Shown here piece after piece: positions 1-11,834 of a DNA stretch of 64,000 bases. Position 1 is the first letter of the stretch. Each line of letters starts with the position of its first letter. A program made the translations under genes and the position numbers. The DNA is taken from NCBI GenBank assembly GCA_905178155.1, contig CAJINV010000027.1, forward strand, positions 112,160 through 176,159. Reading direction: 5' to 3'. The DNA is from Amoebophrya sp. A120. Its lineage: Eukaryota > Sar > Dinophyceae > Syndiniales > Amoebophryaceae. The notes under the pieces are model-generated. The model was not told where the DNA came from. It was given only the letters and a program-made list of their open reading frames with translations, and did no database searches.

Positions 1-16
1 ACCTGACGCTTCCATA
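1..16. mobile_element. Introner F5, right end only
   Basis: The window opens with the right terminus of an F5 element (CTGACGCTTCCATA, as at 23289-23302). The coding frame begins directly after it, so the first gene continues upstream of the window. Confidence 0.75.
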
Positions 17-3000
17 TTCTACCTTCTCAAGGCTGTGGACGCGAACACCATTGCAGTAAAATTTTCCTGGCCTGCTGATGCAGAAGTAGTAGGTGAACAA
101 CAAATGGAAGATGAAACAGCGACGGGGTGCTGGGGTAAAAAAGCTTCCCTCTGCCCCGCTGAAAGAGCGTTCTGGGGCGGTCGTCAAAGAAGGCACTGGG
201 CCAACCAAGTTCGCGCCAAGATGACGCTGGACGATTGGCGGCGCCTATTTTTCCCCGATTTTGAGAGCGGCCAGGCAGGGTATGCGTTTCAGGTCTTCGC
301 ACCATCGGGGAAGAATGCTGGCGAAGGTGTTGTAGGTCCTTTCGCGGTGCTGGACCCGTCAAAGACGATTGCAGGCGATTTGTGCCGCGATCACGGCGGG
401 ACGAGGACAACCAGAACTTCGCATCGTGCTACAGATCATTCTGGCCCATCACAAGGGGGTGGGCCCCAACAACATCATGCTGACCACGAGTCGTCCGTCG
501 TTGTCCACGTCAGTGTTACCCGAATCGTCGCGCCCCTGTGGGCGCTTGCGCGGGACACGGAGACGCGCATCAGATATTGAGAGGAAAAATCCCTCCTCCC
601 CATTCCAGAACGGGATACTTCTCAAAATTTGTCATGCTGATTTGAGGTCACAAATCGTCTCTGTATTGCAAGAAGACAAATAAAAAAACCCCGCCGCGTT
701 ATGCAGGCAATTTGTAACGCTGTCTGGCCTACAGAGAATATCCCTACCTTGCTAGGCGCCTACACCAAAACATCCCTAATCCGGCTTTGTATCTGTCTGC
801 AGTCCTCTATTGCAAGACAGAGCCGATTTGTGTACACAAATCCCGCATCACAGATTTCCATTTCGATATGGGGTGGGGGGATTTTTCCTTTTGATATCAG
901 AACGCAAGAATTTGCACTGGAGCCGGCTTTTCTGCGAGCGCCCCGGCTTCGACCGTATGAATCGCTGTATTACCGGGCTGGGAGCATGGTTCGCTTCAGT
1001 GCAGCCGACAAGAGCGGGTCGTGGCACCACGATGAGATGCAGTCACGGTGGGGAAATACTATTAAAATGGCAGCAGATGGGCGCAATGCGATGGGGCAAG
1101 AGATGTACCGTCTGACCGCACTCCTGTACGTGCAATGGGGCAAGAGATGTGCTACCAGCAGGGACGAGAAGAGCCGCGGTGTAGCTCTTACTGCAGAAAC
1201 TACGCTCAGCTACAGTGACGAGCTTTATTGGCGCCTTGCGTTGAACATAGCGGCCGTTCTCGGCATCCCGTGGAAAGACGGCCTTCCGGCGTTGTCCCCT
1301 TGTGAGGTGCCCAGCAGCTCGGTGGACCTCCACCTGCGACAGAGACCCGGCTTGCTCCAGCAGAGTAATAGCAGATCTGATGAAGAGTCCACCGGTGACA
1401 ACGGCGAAGAAGAATCTTCTGCCGCGTTGACATCCGGTGTGGTTGCGTCCGAGCTCCCAGCCTTTGGCGAGCCTGCATTTTTGTCCGTGGAGCGTCAGTT
1501 GGAAGCGCTGGACTTCGATGCCTACACCAGTTTCTATGCAAAACGAAAAGACCACGAGCAGCACGATTTCTATCGCAAGACGAGTATGAAGACCCCAGTG
1601 TCTACAAATACTAATGTCGATGTCCGGGACAGAATAGCTCGTGGCTTCCAGCGCTTCTGGAAGGCGGACTGTATGCTGAGGCTCGCCTTCCTCATGGAAG
1701 AACTGACGGGGAAAGAGGTATTTGCCGCGCACTGTGATTGGGCCCCGCCGCAGCACGCCCCGCCGCACACGCATTGGGAAACGCACGAAAAGACGATTCG
1801 CCGAGACCACATGCGGCGACAGCAAATCGGCGGTGGTGTCACGTTTTTGTTTGATGCCGAGAAAAGCTTGCTCGATGCTGGAAAGCTGAAGCTCGTTGGC
1901 CTGGACTTTGTGGCGGCAAACCCCCGGGAAACAACTCTCGCTGCCTCTGCCATTTTGTTGCGGTTGGCGGGTTTTGTTAATGAAGGTCCACGAGCTGCAA
2001 TAGGGCATAATCCTGCTGGAGGCTTTGGCGTCGCTGCTGCAACTGCATCTTCGCCCTGCATGGCAAGTTGTACCGCGACAAGAACTCCTGCATCGAGCGC
2101 AGCTAGTACTACGAGTTGTAGTGCGCTGATCGTGCCACCACCTGCGTTACCAGGACCTGCAGATTTTATTGCGCAGCTGGCGCCACCGCCGTCTGCCATA
2201 CCGCGACCTGCAAATAATGATCCTGCTGCGGGGGCAGCATCTTCGTCCATAGCAGGTGGGCAATCACCAGCACCGATCCAATTGCCGCCCGCATCAACAC
2301 TTGTGGTGTCCTCTGGGAACGGACAGCAGGACGGAGCGCTACAAACTTCAACATTTTTGACTAAAACTAGTACAAACAAGGGTCCGCACCAGCAATCGGG
2401 GCAGAAGCCCAGGGCGTCGAAACCACTACAGAAAGACCCCATGATTCTTGGCCCTCCGCACGTCGCGGCCCCTCGTCGTCTTCCGGGTATAATTGTAGCA
2501 GGCCATGCGACAGCGACTTCTACACCCGCGGAGAAAACATCAACCCCAGCAAGAAGTGGTCCCACGACTACCGTCCCGCCCCAGTCGCAAATTGTCTGCG
2601 AAGATTTCGACAGCGTTTGGGAGCTGATTCGAAGAAGCCCTGCGGCCTTGGAGTACGCCAGCGAAGGTTGCCGCGATAGCTTCTATCTGGTGCTGGAGGC
2701 CGTGCGGTTTGAGGAAGTTGATTTTCCTAAAGCTGCAACCGTGGTTCTTGCGGAAAATAAAGACAACCAGGAAATAAATTCATCTTCTTCCCGTGTTAAG
2801 ATTTATATTCCGGGGCTGCTCCGGTTTGCTTCCTCCCGGTTACAGGACCACGGGGATATCGTTTTCCCCGCAGTGAGACGCGTGGCGCACAACTTGCGGT
2901 TTGCTTCTCCCCGACTACAGGACGACAGAGACCTGGCAGCGATCGCCGTCGAAGCTTCTGGCGTTTTATTGGAATTTGCTTCCGAGTATGCATTGCAAAA

Positions 3001-6000
3001 GTACCGTACGAGTACAAATTGCATTACAAATTCGCCCTGCATTACGAATTATGAATTTGTAATGGTGATTTACCTTGGCAAAGAGATTTGTAATGCATAA
3101 ATGCAATTACTATGAGTACGATACTTTTGCAATCCATTCCGAGCGCCTGCGGGGGGACCGGGATCTCGTCCGCTTGGCGATTGACAGCGAAATAGTAGTG
3201 TTGAACAACGCAGTTGCAACAGCTGCTCGTCCTCCACCTGAGCGCACGACAGGAACTACTGGCGACTGCACCGTGATGAGTTTTGCAGCGTCAAATCTGC
3301 GGGCGGACCGCGAGCTGGGGTTCGCTGCGGTACGAAAATGTGGAAGGGCTTTGCAGTTTCTTGCCTCCGCATTACGCGATGATGATACACTTTGCCATGA
3401 AGCGATCGCACAAGACGCTACCGCCCTCGAGTTTTCGTCGGACCGCTTTCGCGAGAGTTATCAGGAATCACGGCGGCAACTGGATGTTCTCTTTTGGACC
3501 GTCACCGGGGTTGCGATCTTTTTGGGCACAGGTCTTGTTGTGCTGGCGGTGATTATGATCTTTTATTCTCATCTCGGGGCGGTTGTACTGTGGTGGCTGC
3601 AGTGTAGAAATAACGGAGATGTTGCGAAAGATGAAGAAGAGGCCGATCTGATGGCCAATGATGGAGACCTGCTAGTACTCGGTACTGCAACCGGCAGCGC
3701 GCCACGACTGCACGACGCGGTACCAAATGATGGCGCTTCGACAGGGACTTCTAGTGGTTCGGGACCACCTTCAGGCAAAATCAGATTCGACGTGAAGCAG
3801 CGCCGGTTTGTTCGGGTACAGGAAATAAGGGGTTGTTCTCACGGTGTTGTCCCGGCGCGGAAAAAAAGAGATCGCGCTGATCATGTTCTACACGGCCACC
3901 AGGAGGCTCCTGGACAACTTTCCAGCAAGGTAGAAATAACGGGACCGCAAATAATAAAAAGCCGTGCACAGTACGGTAGCACGCAAGCATCTCCGCAAGC
4001 AGCAGACAGGGCACCAGCCGCCGCTATGGACCGCTCCGCAGCTGTTCCAGCCGCCACTATGGACCGCTCCGCAGCTGTTCCAGACGAAACAAAAATCTTC
4101 ACGCCGGGCGGCAACAAGGGCCCTCCTATTTGTTCTCAAAAGCCGCGGCCGGCGCCGCCGGCACAAGCCTTCCGGACGGTCGAGGGCGCGCCCGCACGGG
4201 TGCGTGTGTACGAAGCAGCAGAGTCGAACGAGGAAGGAAGAGTGAAGCAGGGGCGCTGCTTCGTTATCAACGTGGAGCAAAAGGACGCTGCCGTCGTGGG
4301 AGTACCAGCTGCAACAGCAGCAGCAGGCCAGAAGATGATGTTAATAAAGCAGCCACTGCAAGAGGCCCCCGCAGAGGGGCAGCCGCAGGAAAAACTCGCT
4401 ATTGCCCCCGCCTCCCCCTATTGGCAAGCAGGAGCAGGAGCTGCTTGTGCTCCGGCGCAATTTTTCTACCGCGAGCAATATGGATTGCAAAAATGTCTGG
4501 GTCTGGAAGAGTGGAGCTTGTAATGCTGTCTGCGGATTCTAAAAATATCTGTGTTGCATGACGAGCAGCAAGAGAAGTCAGTTCTTGGTAGGCGGAGAGG
4601 GCATTTCTGATGCGTAATTAGCATCAAGAAGCTCTCAAGAAATCTGTGATGCTAGCACCAGCATCACAGACCTCACGGGTCATGCAAAATGTGCATGACA
4701 AGTCCCAACTCTTCCAGACCCAGACATTTTTGCAGTTGATAAACAACAAGAAATATGAACTGCAAAAGTATCGTACTCGTATAAATGCATTACAAATTCC
4801 CTCAGCATGAGAAATAAAATTTGTAATGCAGATTTGCCTTGGAAACAAGATTTGTAATGCAAGACTTGCATTTGTACGAGTACGATACTTTTGCACAGGA
4901 TAAGAAAATATACCCAGGAAAACAGCCCTCACCGTCACGTTGCCCGAGGACTCTGAGTATCAAATGTAAAAATGTCTGGGTCTGGAAGAGTCCAAACTTG
5001 TGATGCGGTCTCTGGATTCGAAAAAGATTTGTATTGCATGACCAGCAAGAGGAGTAGATATCGTGCTCCGCGGAGATGGCATTTGTCATGCGGAATAGGC
5101 ATGAGGAAGCGCTCTAAAAATCTGTGATGCTACGGCATGCATCACAGACATCATGGGTCATGGAAAATATGCATGAGAAATCTAGAAATCTTCCAGAACC
5201 AGACATTTTTACATTTGATACTGAGTCTGCGGTGAAAGACACACTACATCGGACAAGTAACATTTCTAGCAGAGAACAACCTTGCTCCGACCAGGTAGCG
5301 CTTAACGATCACTTCATTGCCAAGATGGGCCTTGACAAAGCTGGAGGCGTTTTTCCGCTGCTGCCTTGGCACGAGGGAGTGGATAGTACGCCGTGTGGTT
5401 CTGGATTTAATATGTTAGGCCCCCCATGGTGCGAGATGCACGCGGAAGGAGATGATCTTCGCGATGTCCACCTTTATGCGGACGCTACGTGTGGTTCTGG
5501 ATTTAATAATATGTTATGCCTTGGACGGGCGTTAGCATACAGAAGGGTGAATCTGCAGTGAATTTGTATTGCGTGGCAATGCATGAGCTAATCACGTGCA
5601 TGCGAAGAACACGTGGAAAACAAGCAGCCAGTGCGCCGTGTTGATGGGCTGCTTGGCTGGTGACGCTGCCCTCCTGTGGACGCTTGCCGCTTGTTGCCCA
5701 AAGAGGCGCACCTGGTGGACTGCGAAGCAACACAGGTGGCTTGTGTCGCCGGTATTACATCACAATACTTCATGTTGGTCCTCAGACTCGATGGTGGCGG
5801 ATCGATAGGGAGGGCCATGCCTGGAAAGGGGGGCAGGGGCAGTAGCTCAATATCTCAAAATAGAGAAGTCGCGTCACGGGTCGTTGCTGTCTCGGCTTGA
5901 ACATCTGGAGACGCGTTGCAATGGATGCTAGCATCGCCTGCTTTGCTCTGTAACTTCGTCCCAGCTGTGTTCCTGCCCCATCTTGGTCGGGTCCTCTAGT

Positions 6001-7575
6001 CTTCTTTGACGTGACCCCCAGGTCAGGAATTTTCTTGGTGAATTTTGGGGCTTTTTGTTTTGGCGAAACTTTTTTGAAGCACCACAACCCGGAGTTTCTC
6101 GTGCGTTAGCGAATTTTGAATAGGCACCTTGGGCCAAAATCCACCCACGGCTTTTTCAATATTCACCCCAAAATTCACCGGGCGCCCATTTTCGACCGTG
6201 ATAAGCAAACTTTAGCGCAGAAAAGTGCTCAAAAACGTGCACAGGTAGGCCCTGGGAAGTGGGGCCGGGGGGTAAAGACAGGCGCCCTCTGCTGCCCTCA
6301 GCCCGTCTATATTCTGCCGAAAAGGCCTGGAGAGTTCACGCACCTGCCGGATAGACGCGTCAAAGCTCTCGGCCTGGTCCTTTCACCCTTGCTCTCGCGC
6401 CTTCATCTTGCCTAAACTGTATGTGCTTCGCGGCTCTTGTTTTTGGCGTCTTTGCCACGGCTGCTGCAGTGCCTGCTCTTTTGCAAGCACAGGAAGACGA
6501 AAAGACATGGCCAAAGAACGACGCCCAGGCCATGTCCAGCTGCCTGCCGCATGGCCGGCGAGTTCTGCGGTGTGCAGAACGCTCTTCCCAGAAGGGCGAG
6601 AGGGACAATGTCCCGGCAGTCTCCTCTGCTATTTGTCATGCAAAATTCACTAGAGATTCGCCACGTCGCATGCTAGCGCGTGTTAAAGCTCTAAATAATA
6701 TGTTAGGCCCCCCATGCGTATCAAATGTAAAAATGTCTGGGTCTGGAAGGATCCGAACTTGTGATGCGCATTTTCGAACACAGAAAAATCTCTCATGCAT
6801 AGGTAGCAAAAGCTGCTCAATTCTGTCACCAAAATGGGCGATTTCTCATGCAGGTTCGGCATTGCGGAGGCCTCTCGAAACCTGTGATGCTAGACCGCCC
6901 ATGCCAGACCTTCTGACTCATGCAAAAACAGCATGAATCTTCCAGACCCAGACATTTTTCCATTTGATACTGCGAGATGAACGCGGAAGGAGATGATCTT
7001 CACGATGTTCTTATCCTGAGTAAAAACGTACCCACACCAGAGTCAGGATGGGGATTTTGCAACACAAACCTAGGAGTTTTAGGAGTCACGCATGACAAGT
7101 TTCAGTCCGTAAGGTAGTGCAAGTTAGCAAGGAAAGCCGCATCACAAATCGACCTTCTGATCCTGTTTACAGCATTACAAGTTCCCAAACACGATTGAAA
7201 ATACCTGTCATGGGGTTGCGCATCACAAATGTTCCTGTCATGGCAAATCTGCATGACAACTCTGGGGTGGGGACGTTTTTACACAGGATAGTTCTCTATG
7301 CGGACGCTACGGCGCCAGCATTCAGCTGGCCTGGCGCTGAGGTCTCTAGTACTGCTGCTGTTGTTGGTCCACACGGGGGTGCAGCAGGTGGTCCTTATTT
7401 CGCAGCGCCAGAAGCTGAGGGCCACGACGGCCAAAAAACTACCGTAATCCGCCCTCCCCCAATAGCAGCGCACGACTACGCCTCGTCTGGATCATCCTCG
7501 TTTGCGCCCCCGCAAACCGCAAAGGAGTGGGAGAGCCTGCAAATCATGCGCGGCTACCAGGGGCCAGGGGTATGA
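17..7575 (+). CDS. DUF4116-repeat single-pass membrane protein, 5' partial
   Basis: Exons 17-574, 902-2986, 3144-4478, 4747-4753, 4908-4957, 5226-5516, 6706-6718, 6975-7011 and 7296-7575 join into 1551 codons plus stop; the 5' end lies before the window. After a Ser/Pro/Thr-rich stretch come DUF4116-like repeats (about 2820-3470) with recurring FAS.RLRDDRDL-type motifs. One hydrophobic segment follows (about 3487-3600), then a basic KIRFDVKQRRFVR stretch and a low-complexity tail ending RGYQGPGV. The protein probably spans one membrane once; its function is unknown. It is paralogous along its length to the gene at 11835-24528 but has introners at different places. Seven introners and one 1.2-kb insertion (element a) interrupt it, and all can be removed in frame. 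Part of the exon near 5391-5510 is tandemly duplicated. I see the frame and motifs directly; DUF4116 is family recognition. Confidence 0.82.
575..896. mobile_element. Introner F3
   Basis: F3 termini (GGAAAAATCCCCCCTCCCC type) in inverted orientation. TSD TCAGA at 570-574 and 897-901, exact. Removal continues the frame as IRTQEF. Confidence 0.93.
2987..3138. mobile_element. Introner F2
   Basis: F2 termini (AAAAGTATCGTACTCGTA type). Exact TSD CCGAG at 2982-2986 and 3139-3143. Removal restores the DUF4116 motif EFASERLRGDRDL. Confidence 0.95.
4479..4741. mobile_element. Introner F1
   Basis: F1 termini (GTCTGGGTCTGG type). TSD AGCAA/AACAA, 4 of 5. Followed after 12 nt by the next introner, leaving a 7-nt exon. 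Confidence 0.9.
4754..4902. mobile_element. Introner F2
   Basis: F2 termini; exact TSD AGAAA at 4749-4753 and 4903-4907. Frame is kept on both sides. Confidence 0.93.
4958..5220. mobile_element. Introner F1
   Basis: F1 termini ending TATC and GATA; exact TSD CTGAG at 4953-4957 and 5221-5225. Joins as LPEDSESAVKD. Confidence 0.95.
5391..5516 (+). repeat. In-exon tandem duplication
   Basis: GTGTGGTTCTGGATTTAATA occurs at 5391 and 5489; the segment from the first copy recurs, with introners inserted, at 6694-7300. The duplication is in frame and repeats the peptide from GSGFN to LYADAT. Confidence 0.75.
5517..6693. mobile_element. Long insertion element a, copy 1
   Basis: A block of about 1.18 kb begins TGCCTTGGACGG and ends TTAAAGCTCTA. 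It shares these ends and most of 5990-6690 with 19970-21161. Flanking 12-bp direct repeats AATAATATGTTA lie at 5505-5516 and 6694-6705. It interrupts a coding exon; removing it with one repeat copy keeps frame (NNMLGPPC). A short frame (6421-6665) is shared by both copies but differs at amino-acid-changing sites, so I do not call it a gene. Confidence 0.8.
6719..6969. mobile_element. Introner F1
   Basis: F1 termini; TSD ATGCG/CTGCG, 4 of 5. The tandem duplicate at 5406-5440 is the same exon without the element (GPPWCEM against GPPCEM). Confidence 0.92.
7012..7290. mobile_element. Introner F4
   Basis: F4 termini (AAACGTNCCCACNCCAGAG type); exact TSD GTTCT at 7007-7011 and 7291-7295. The duplicated fragment at 9092-9110 is the empty site. 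Confidence 0.96.
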
Positions 7576-9065
7576 CTCGACAGATTTCGTGGTCGTCGTT
7601 GCCGTTTTTTTTTTAGCAAGTGGAAGACCATTAAGAATAAGAGAGTTACAGTGACCACGGCACAAGAAAAATTTATTTGAAATTCCACGACCTCGACTAC
7701 CCAGGCAAAACAAGCTCATCGAAACGTAGTTTTCGAAATGTTTTTTTACCGCGAAATGTTTCCCAGAGTAAGTACCCCGACGACAACAAGTCTACACTTC
7801 CTATCTCTGAGGAGGTTCTTACCCCCAACTGTACAATCATTTTTTTCATCATCGTATAAATATTCATTTTCTACCGATACTGTGCCCTGCGAACAACGCG
7901 CATCGGCATCAGGACGCGAGTTCGAAAGCTTTGCCTCCAAAACCTGTTGTGCTTGGCGCCTGAAGAACGAGTCGCTCTGCGCAACAGGGTGAGAGTGAGC
8001 AAGCTACTCTGTGCAATATTTATAAATCGATTTTATTCGCCAACATAGTAGTACAAGTGCGATGTATAAAGTAGTAGTACAAGTAGCATTTTAGTGATAG
8101 TCATGAGCGAGAGAAGCCGCGTCATAAGGGCGAACGTGATGATGCGTTAGACCAGAGATCCTTGTCCCCTAACCGCTTCACGTGAGGGGAGGAACAGTAA
8201 GAAAGCCTACCAGCAAATGACGTTCCTTGATGTCACAGACACAGTGGAAGGCCGCGGTTAAATGCTAGAGGTTCACTTTGATTATTTTTCATACAGTGTA
8301 GTGTGCACTATAGTCGAGGAGACGGGAAAAACTGTAGCAGCAAATGTGTGATGAGATGTGCTTTATGCAAAATCTTTTTTTTTTACGCGACTGGCTTGAG
8401 GGCTTCGGCTTTGATGTTAAACAGCGAACAATAAGTGCATTTGGTGTATGAATTTACAGTAACCGATAGCATCGACTAAAAGTGGTCCTCGTGGAGCAAG
8501 TGAATTCGTCAATCGTGTGAACTCTATGGGATTCCGAATGAAAGTGATTTATGTTGAAAATAATAATATACGTATGTTAGATCGGGATCGGACAAGTGTT
8601 GGAGCCGTCCCATGGAACTCATCAGAAGTCGATCGGTGATTAGTGATGTTCACCTCAATCTTCAGATCGGTAAACAGATTAATGTGTGTGTTTTTTCCGC
8701 GTGAGGTTTCTTATCGTTTTTTCCGAGTCGCTCTGTCGTACGAACCGCATTACAAATGCGTCTTTCTTTGTCGCATTGTTTCTTACATCGCAACACAGGC
8801 ATACATATTTCTTCGGGAAAAATGGAACAACATCGTGTGAGTCGTTAGATAGTCCCTGGAACCTGTACAAACAATTTTGTCTGAGCCTTTGGCTCAAGGT
8901 TGAGCAAAATACACAGGAAGAAGTTTTTTGTCGTTCCCCCGGGAAGAACGCAAGTGTTCAGGTGGCAATACGAAGGTTTGCATCTTCATCAATTAGCTAT
9001 CAGCTGTCCGTTTGCAGCCTTGTAACAGACAGAGTGATTTGATCTGGTAACCAAATGTCTGCCTC
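7576..9065. other. Gene-free spacer
   Basis: AT-richer DNA after the first gene. Parts (7690-7870 and 8415-8510) recur at 9800-10140 after the duplicated fragment. Nothing else is recognised. Confidence 0.7.
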
Positions 9066-9725
9066 AGTGCACGCGGAAGGAGATGATCTTCACGATGTCC
9101 TCTATGCGGACGCTACGGCGCCAGCATTCAGCTGGCCTGGCGCTGACGTCTCTAGTACTGCTGTTGTTGTTGATCCACACGGTGCAGTAGGTGGTCCTTA
9201 TTTCGCTGCGCCGGAACAAGCAGGGGGTGGGGGCCACGGCGGCCAAAAAACTACCGTACAAAACCTATCAAGAGGAAAAATTCCCCCTCCCCATATCGAA
9301 ACGAAGTTTCTGATGCTGGATTTCCGTACACAAATCAGATTTGTCTTGCAGTAGAGGACTGCGGGCATATGTCAAGCCTCGGCCGACGGGTTTTGACGTA
9401 GGCGCCTAGCATGACAAACGTGTATGCTCTAAGCCCAACAGCATCACAAACCGCCTGCAAAATCGAGGGGGGTCTCTGGACTTGCCTTCTTGCAAGACAG
9501 ACAAGATTTGAGGTCACAAATGTGCATCACAAATTTTCAGACGGATGCGTTTTCAATATGGGGAGGGGGGATTTTTCTTTACGATAAAACCTCGAAAACC
9601 GCCCTCCCCCAGTGGCAACGCACGACTACGCCTCGTCTGGATCCTTGTTCGCGCCCCCGCAAACCGCAAAGGAGTGGGAGAGCCTGCAAATCATGCGTGG
9701 CTACCAGGGGCCTCCAGGGGTATGA
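9066..9725 (+). pseudogene. Duplicated 3'-terminal fragment of the DUF4116 gene
   Basis: Exons 9066-9265 and 9592-9725 match the last exons of the upstream gene (from the EGDDLHD motif to RGYQGPPGV and stop). The following spacer is also duplicated: 9800-10140 resembles 7690-7870 and 8415-8510. No start codon or upstream exons are present, so it is probably a non-functional tandem fragment, although it could serve as an alternative 3' end. Compared with its parent it lacks the introner at 7012-7290 and carries one at 9266-9586 that the parent lacks. The reading frame is intact across the junction. Confidence 0.7.
9266..9586. mobile_element. Introner F3
   Basis: F3 termini; exact TSD AAACC at 9261-9265 and 9587-9591. 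The parent copy near 7440-7455 lacks it. Confidence 0.95.
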
Positions 9726-11649
9726 TTCGATACATTTGTCATACAAAGAAAGTAGTTAGTACAGTCGTGGCGAGAGAACAAGAAAAATCTATTGTTCATA
9801 GATAATTTTCGACCCCGGCGACCATACAGCCAAAAGCCCATCGGCGCGTTTTCGAAATCTTTCGTGCCACGAAATTTTTTTACCCGTAGTACTTACCCAG
9901 ACGAAAACAACTCGTGTGTACAAATTTCACCTATACAACCCCGACGACAACAAGTGTACTACGGCTTCCTATCTCGGAGGTTCTTACCCCCAACTGTAAA
10001 ATCAGTTTTTTCAACATCGTATTGCACGTTCTACCGATGCTGTGCCCTGTGAACATAAACAGAGGACAATAAGTGAATTTGGTGTATAAAGTTACAGTAA
10101 CTGATCGCATCGACTAAAAGTGGTCCTCGTGCAGCAAACAAGGCTTTTCAAAACCGACACCTCCAACGAACTTTGTTCTCTGTGAAGTAGTGACCTGAAG
10201 AGCTGCGCAGCTACAGACTGCCTCGTAGCGCGGCCGTGTTCTTTTCTGTCTGCTTGTATAATATAGGCGGGCGAAATTGAAGATGCAAAAAAAAACATTC
10301 TTCAACGCCGAAAAAAAACAGCGAGAAATGTTCTACAGGCGAAACGATCTTGTCAATGCTCATGATCTACTTCAAGGGACCCCTACTTCGTTCTCCACCG
10401 CTCGTCTTCTCGGGGCCGCCCCTGGGTAAGAACCAGTGGCAGGAGGATGAAAAAAATGTGTGCGTAGGGTCGGGCGTCGATCGGTGTTTGATTTTATTCA
10501 CTTGATCTGCTTCAAAAGGATATCGAACTAAAAAATCCTCGAGTTCTTGAACAGGTCGCTGCCACGGTCTGGACGATGCTTTGACAAAAATGAATAGGTC
10601 CTTGCTCCTGCCGGCGTGCTGCTTGAAATTATGTTCCGGAAAATCTAAATTCAAATGAAAAAAATCGGTTGGCTCCAGTACAACAAATGCTGCCGATCTT
10701 CGAGGCAGGTAATGTGTCCTGCAGCCTGCCTCTACTGCAAGAAAAAATGCGTTGTAAGTACATACTTTCTTACCTGAAGATCGTCCAGTAAGTATAATAT
10801 TCTCGGTGTAGTTTCTGTATCGGTTCTTGATCAGAAGGTCGAAATCAGAATTATTGATGTCTACATTCGGAAAACCAACGCACAAAAACTCGGAGGTGTG
10901 CACAACCTGTCGGGACCTCGACCAGAACGAATTGTGGAGAAATGACAAATAAAAATAAACAGGATGGAGGTACAAGAGCAGGGGTGAGATGAAATGTAGC
11001 GATAAACTAATAAGACCCTAAACACTAGTCTAGCGACGCAACACCATTAGCCTGTTTTGCCTGATTTGTTGACGTGCTTCTTCTTCTCCGGAAACTTATT
11101 CGTACGTCGATTTTTGAAACTGTAATTGCGGACGAGTGTGATCCTGTCATTTCTCGCAAGAGGGAAACTCTTCCCATCGCTGTTGACGCCGTGTAAACAA
11201 GACATCAACGACGTCGTGTGCTATAATTGATCGCTGTATGATATTTTGGGCACTTATCCCTTCACAACTACTCACGTATTTTTTACCTCTTCTACTAGTC
11301 AAGCGAGATACAGATATTTTTTTATAGTAGGTTGCAAATCAGTTTTTTGGTGCTATAGAGACAAGTACTACCAGAAGTAGTAGCTTTCGTTCCTGTAAAG
11401 AATCTTCAGGGCGGCGGTCTCCCACACGAGATCATGAGACAGTTCCAGGAAAGTAGATTTTTTTTTCACCTTTATTTGCTCATTGTTTAGTTTGAGTCAG
11501 TTTTAGCAATTACCGCTGCACGTAGAAGTACAACTACAACCCAGTCGTAGGATTATATTGATGCAGGTTTAGTATCGTCAATCTAATGGCCGCGGCTTGA
11601 GGTAGTAGTTCTACGTCCCGCCCCAGTAGAGGACCTCCTCGTCCCAGCA
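9726..11649. other. Gene-free spacer
   Basis: Begins with the duplicated 3' flank. One open frame of 202 codons lies on the minus strand (10367-10975), without recognisable motifs. No introners. Confidence 0.6.
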
Positions 11650-11654
11650 CCAGT

Positions 11655-11802
11655 TATCCTGTGCAAAAGTATCGTCTTCGTATTGCAGTCATGCATTGCA
11701 AGTCTTGTTCTTAAGCTAAATGCGCATTACAAATTTTATTTCTCATGCAGAGGAAATTGTTTGTGATGCATTTATACGAGTACGATACTTTTGCAGTGCA
11801 TA
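11655..11802. mobile_element. Introner F2
   Basis: F2 termini; exact TSD CCAGT at 11650-11654 and 11803-11807. It lies just upstream of the proposed start codon at 11835, so it is in the leader or an early coding exon. Confidence 0.92.
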
Positions 11803-11834
11803 CCAGTAGGTTCATCTTGATCAGTCTGCGAAAA

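Noticed and set aside
6421-6936. Short frame with a signal-peptide-like start in element a
   Set aside because: The second copy (20885-21187) differs at amino-acid-changing positions and the frames end differently.
10367-10975. 202-codon frame on the minus strand
   Set aside because: No start context, homology or motif that I recognise; opposite to all other genes and in AT-rich spacer. A chance frame cannot be excluded.
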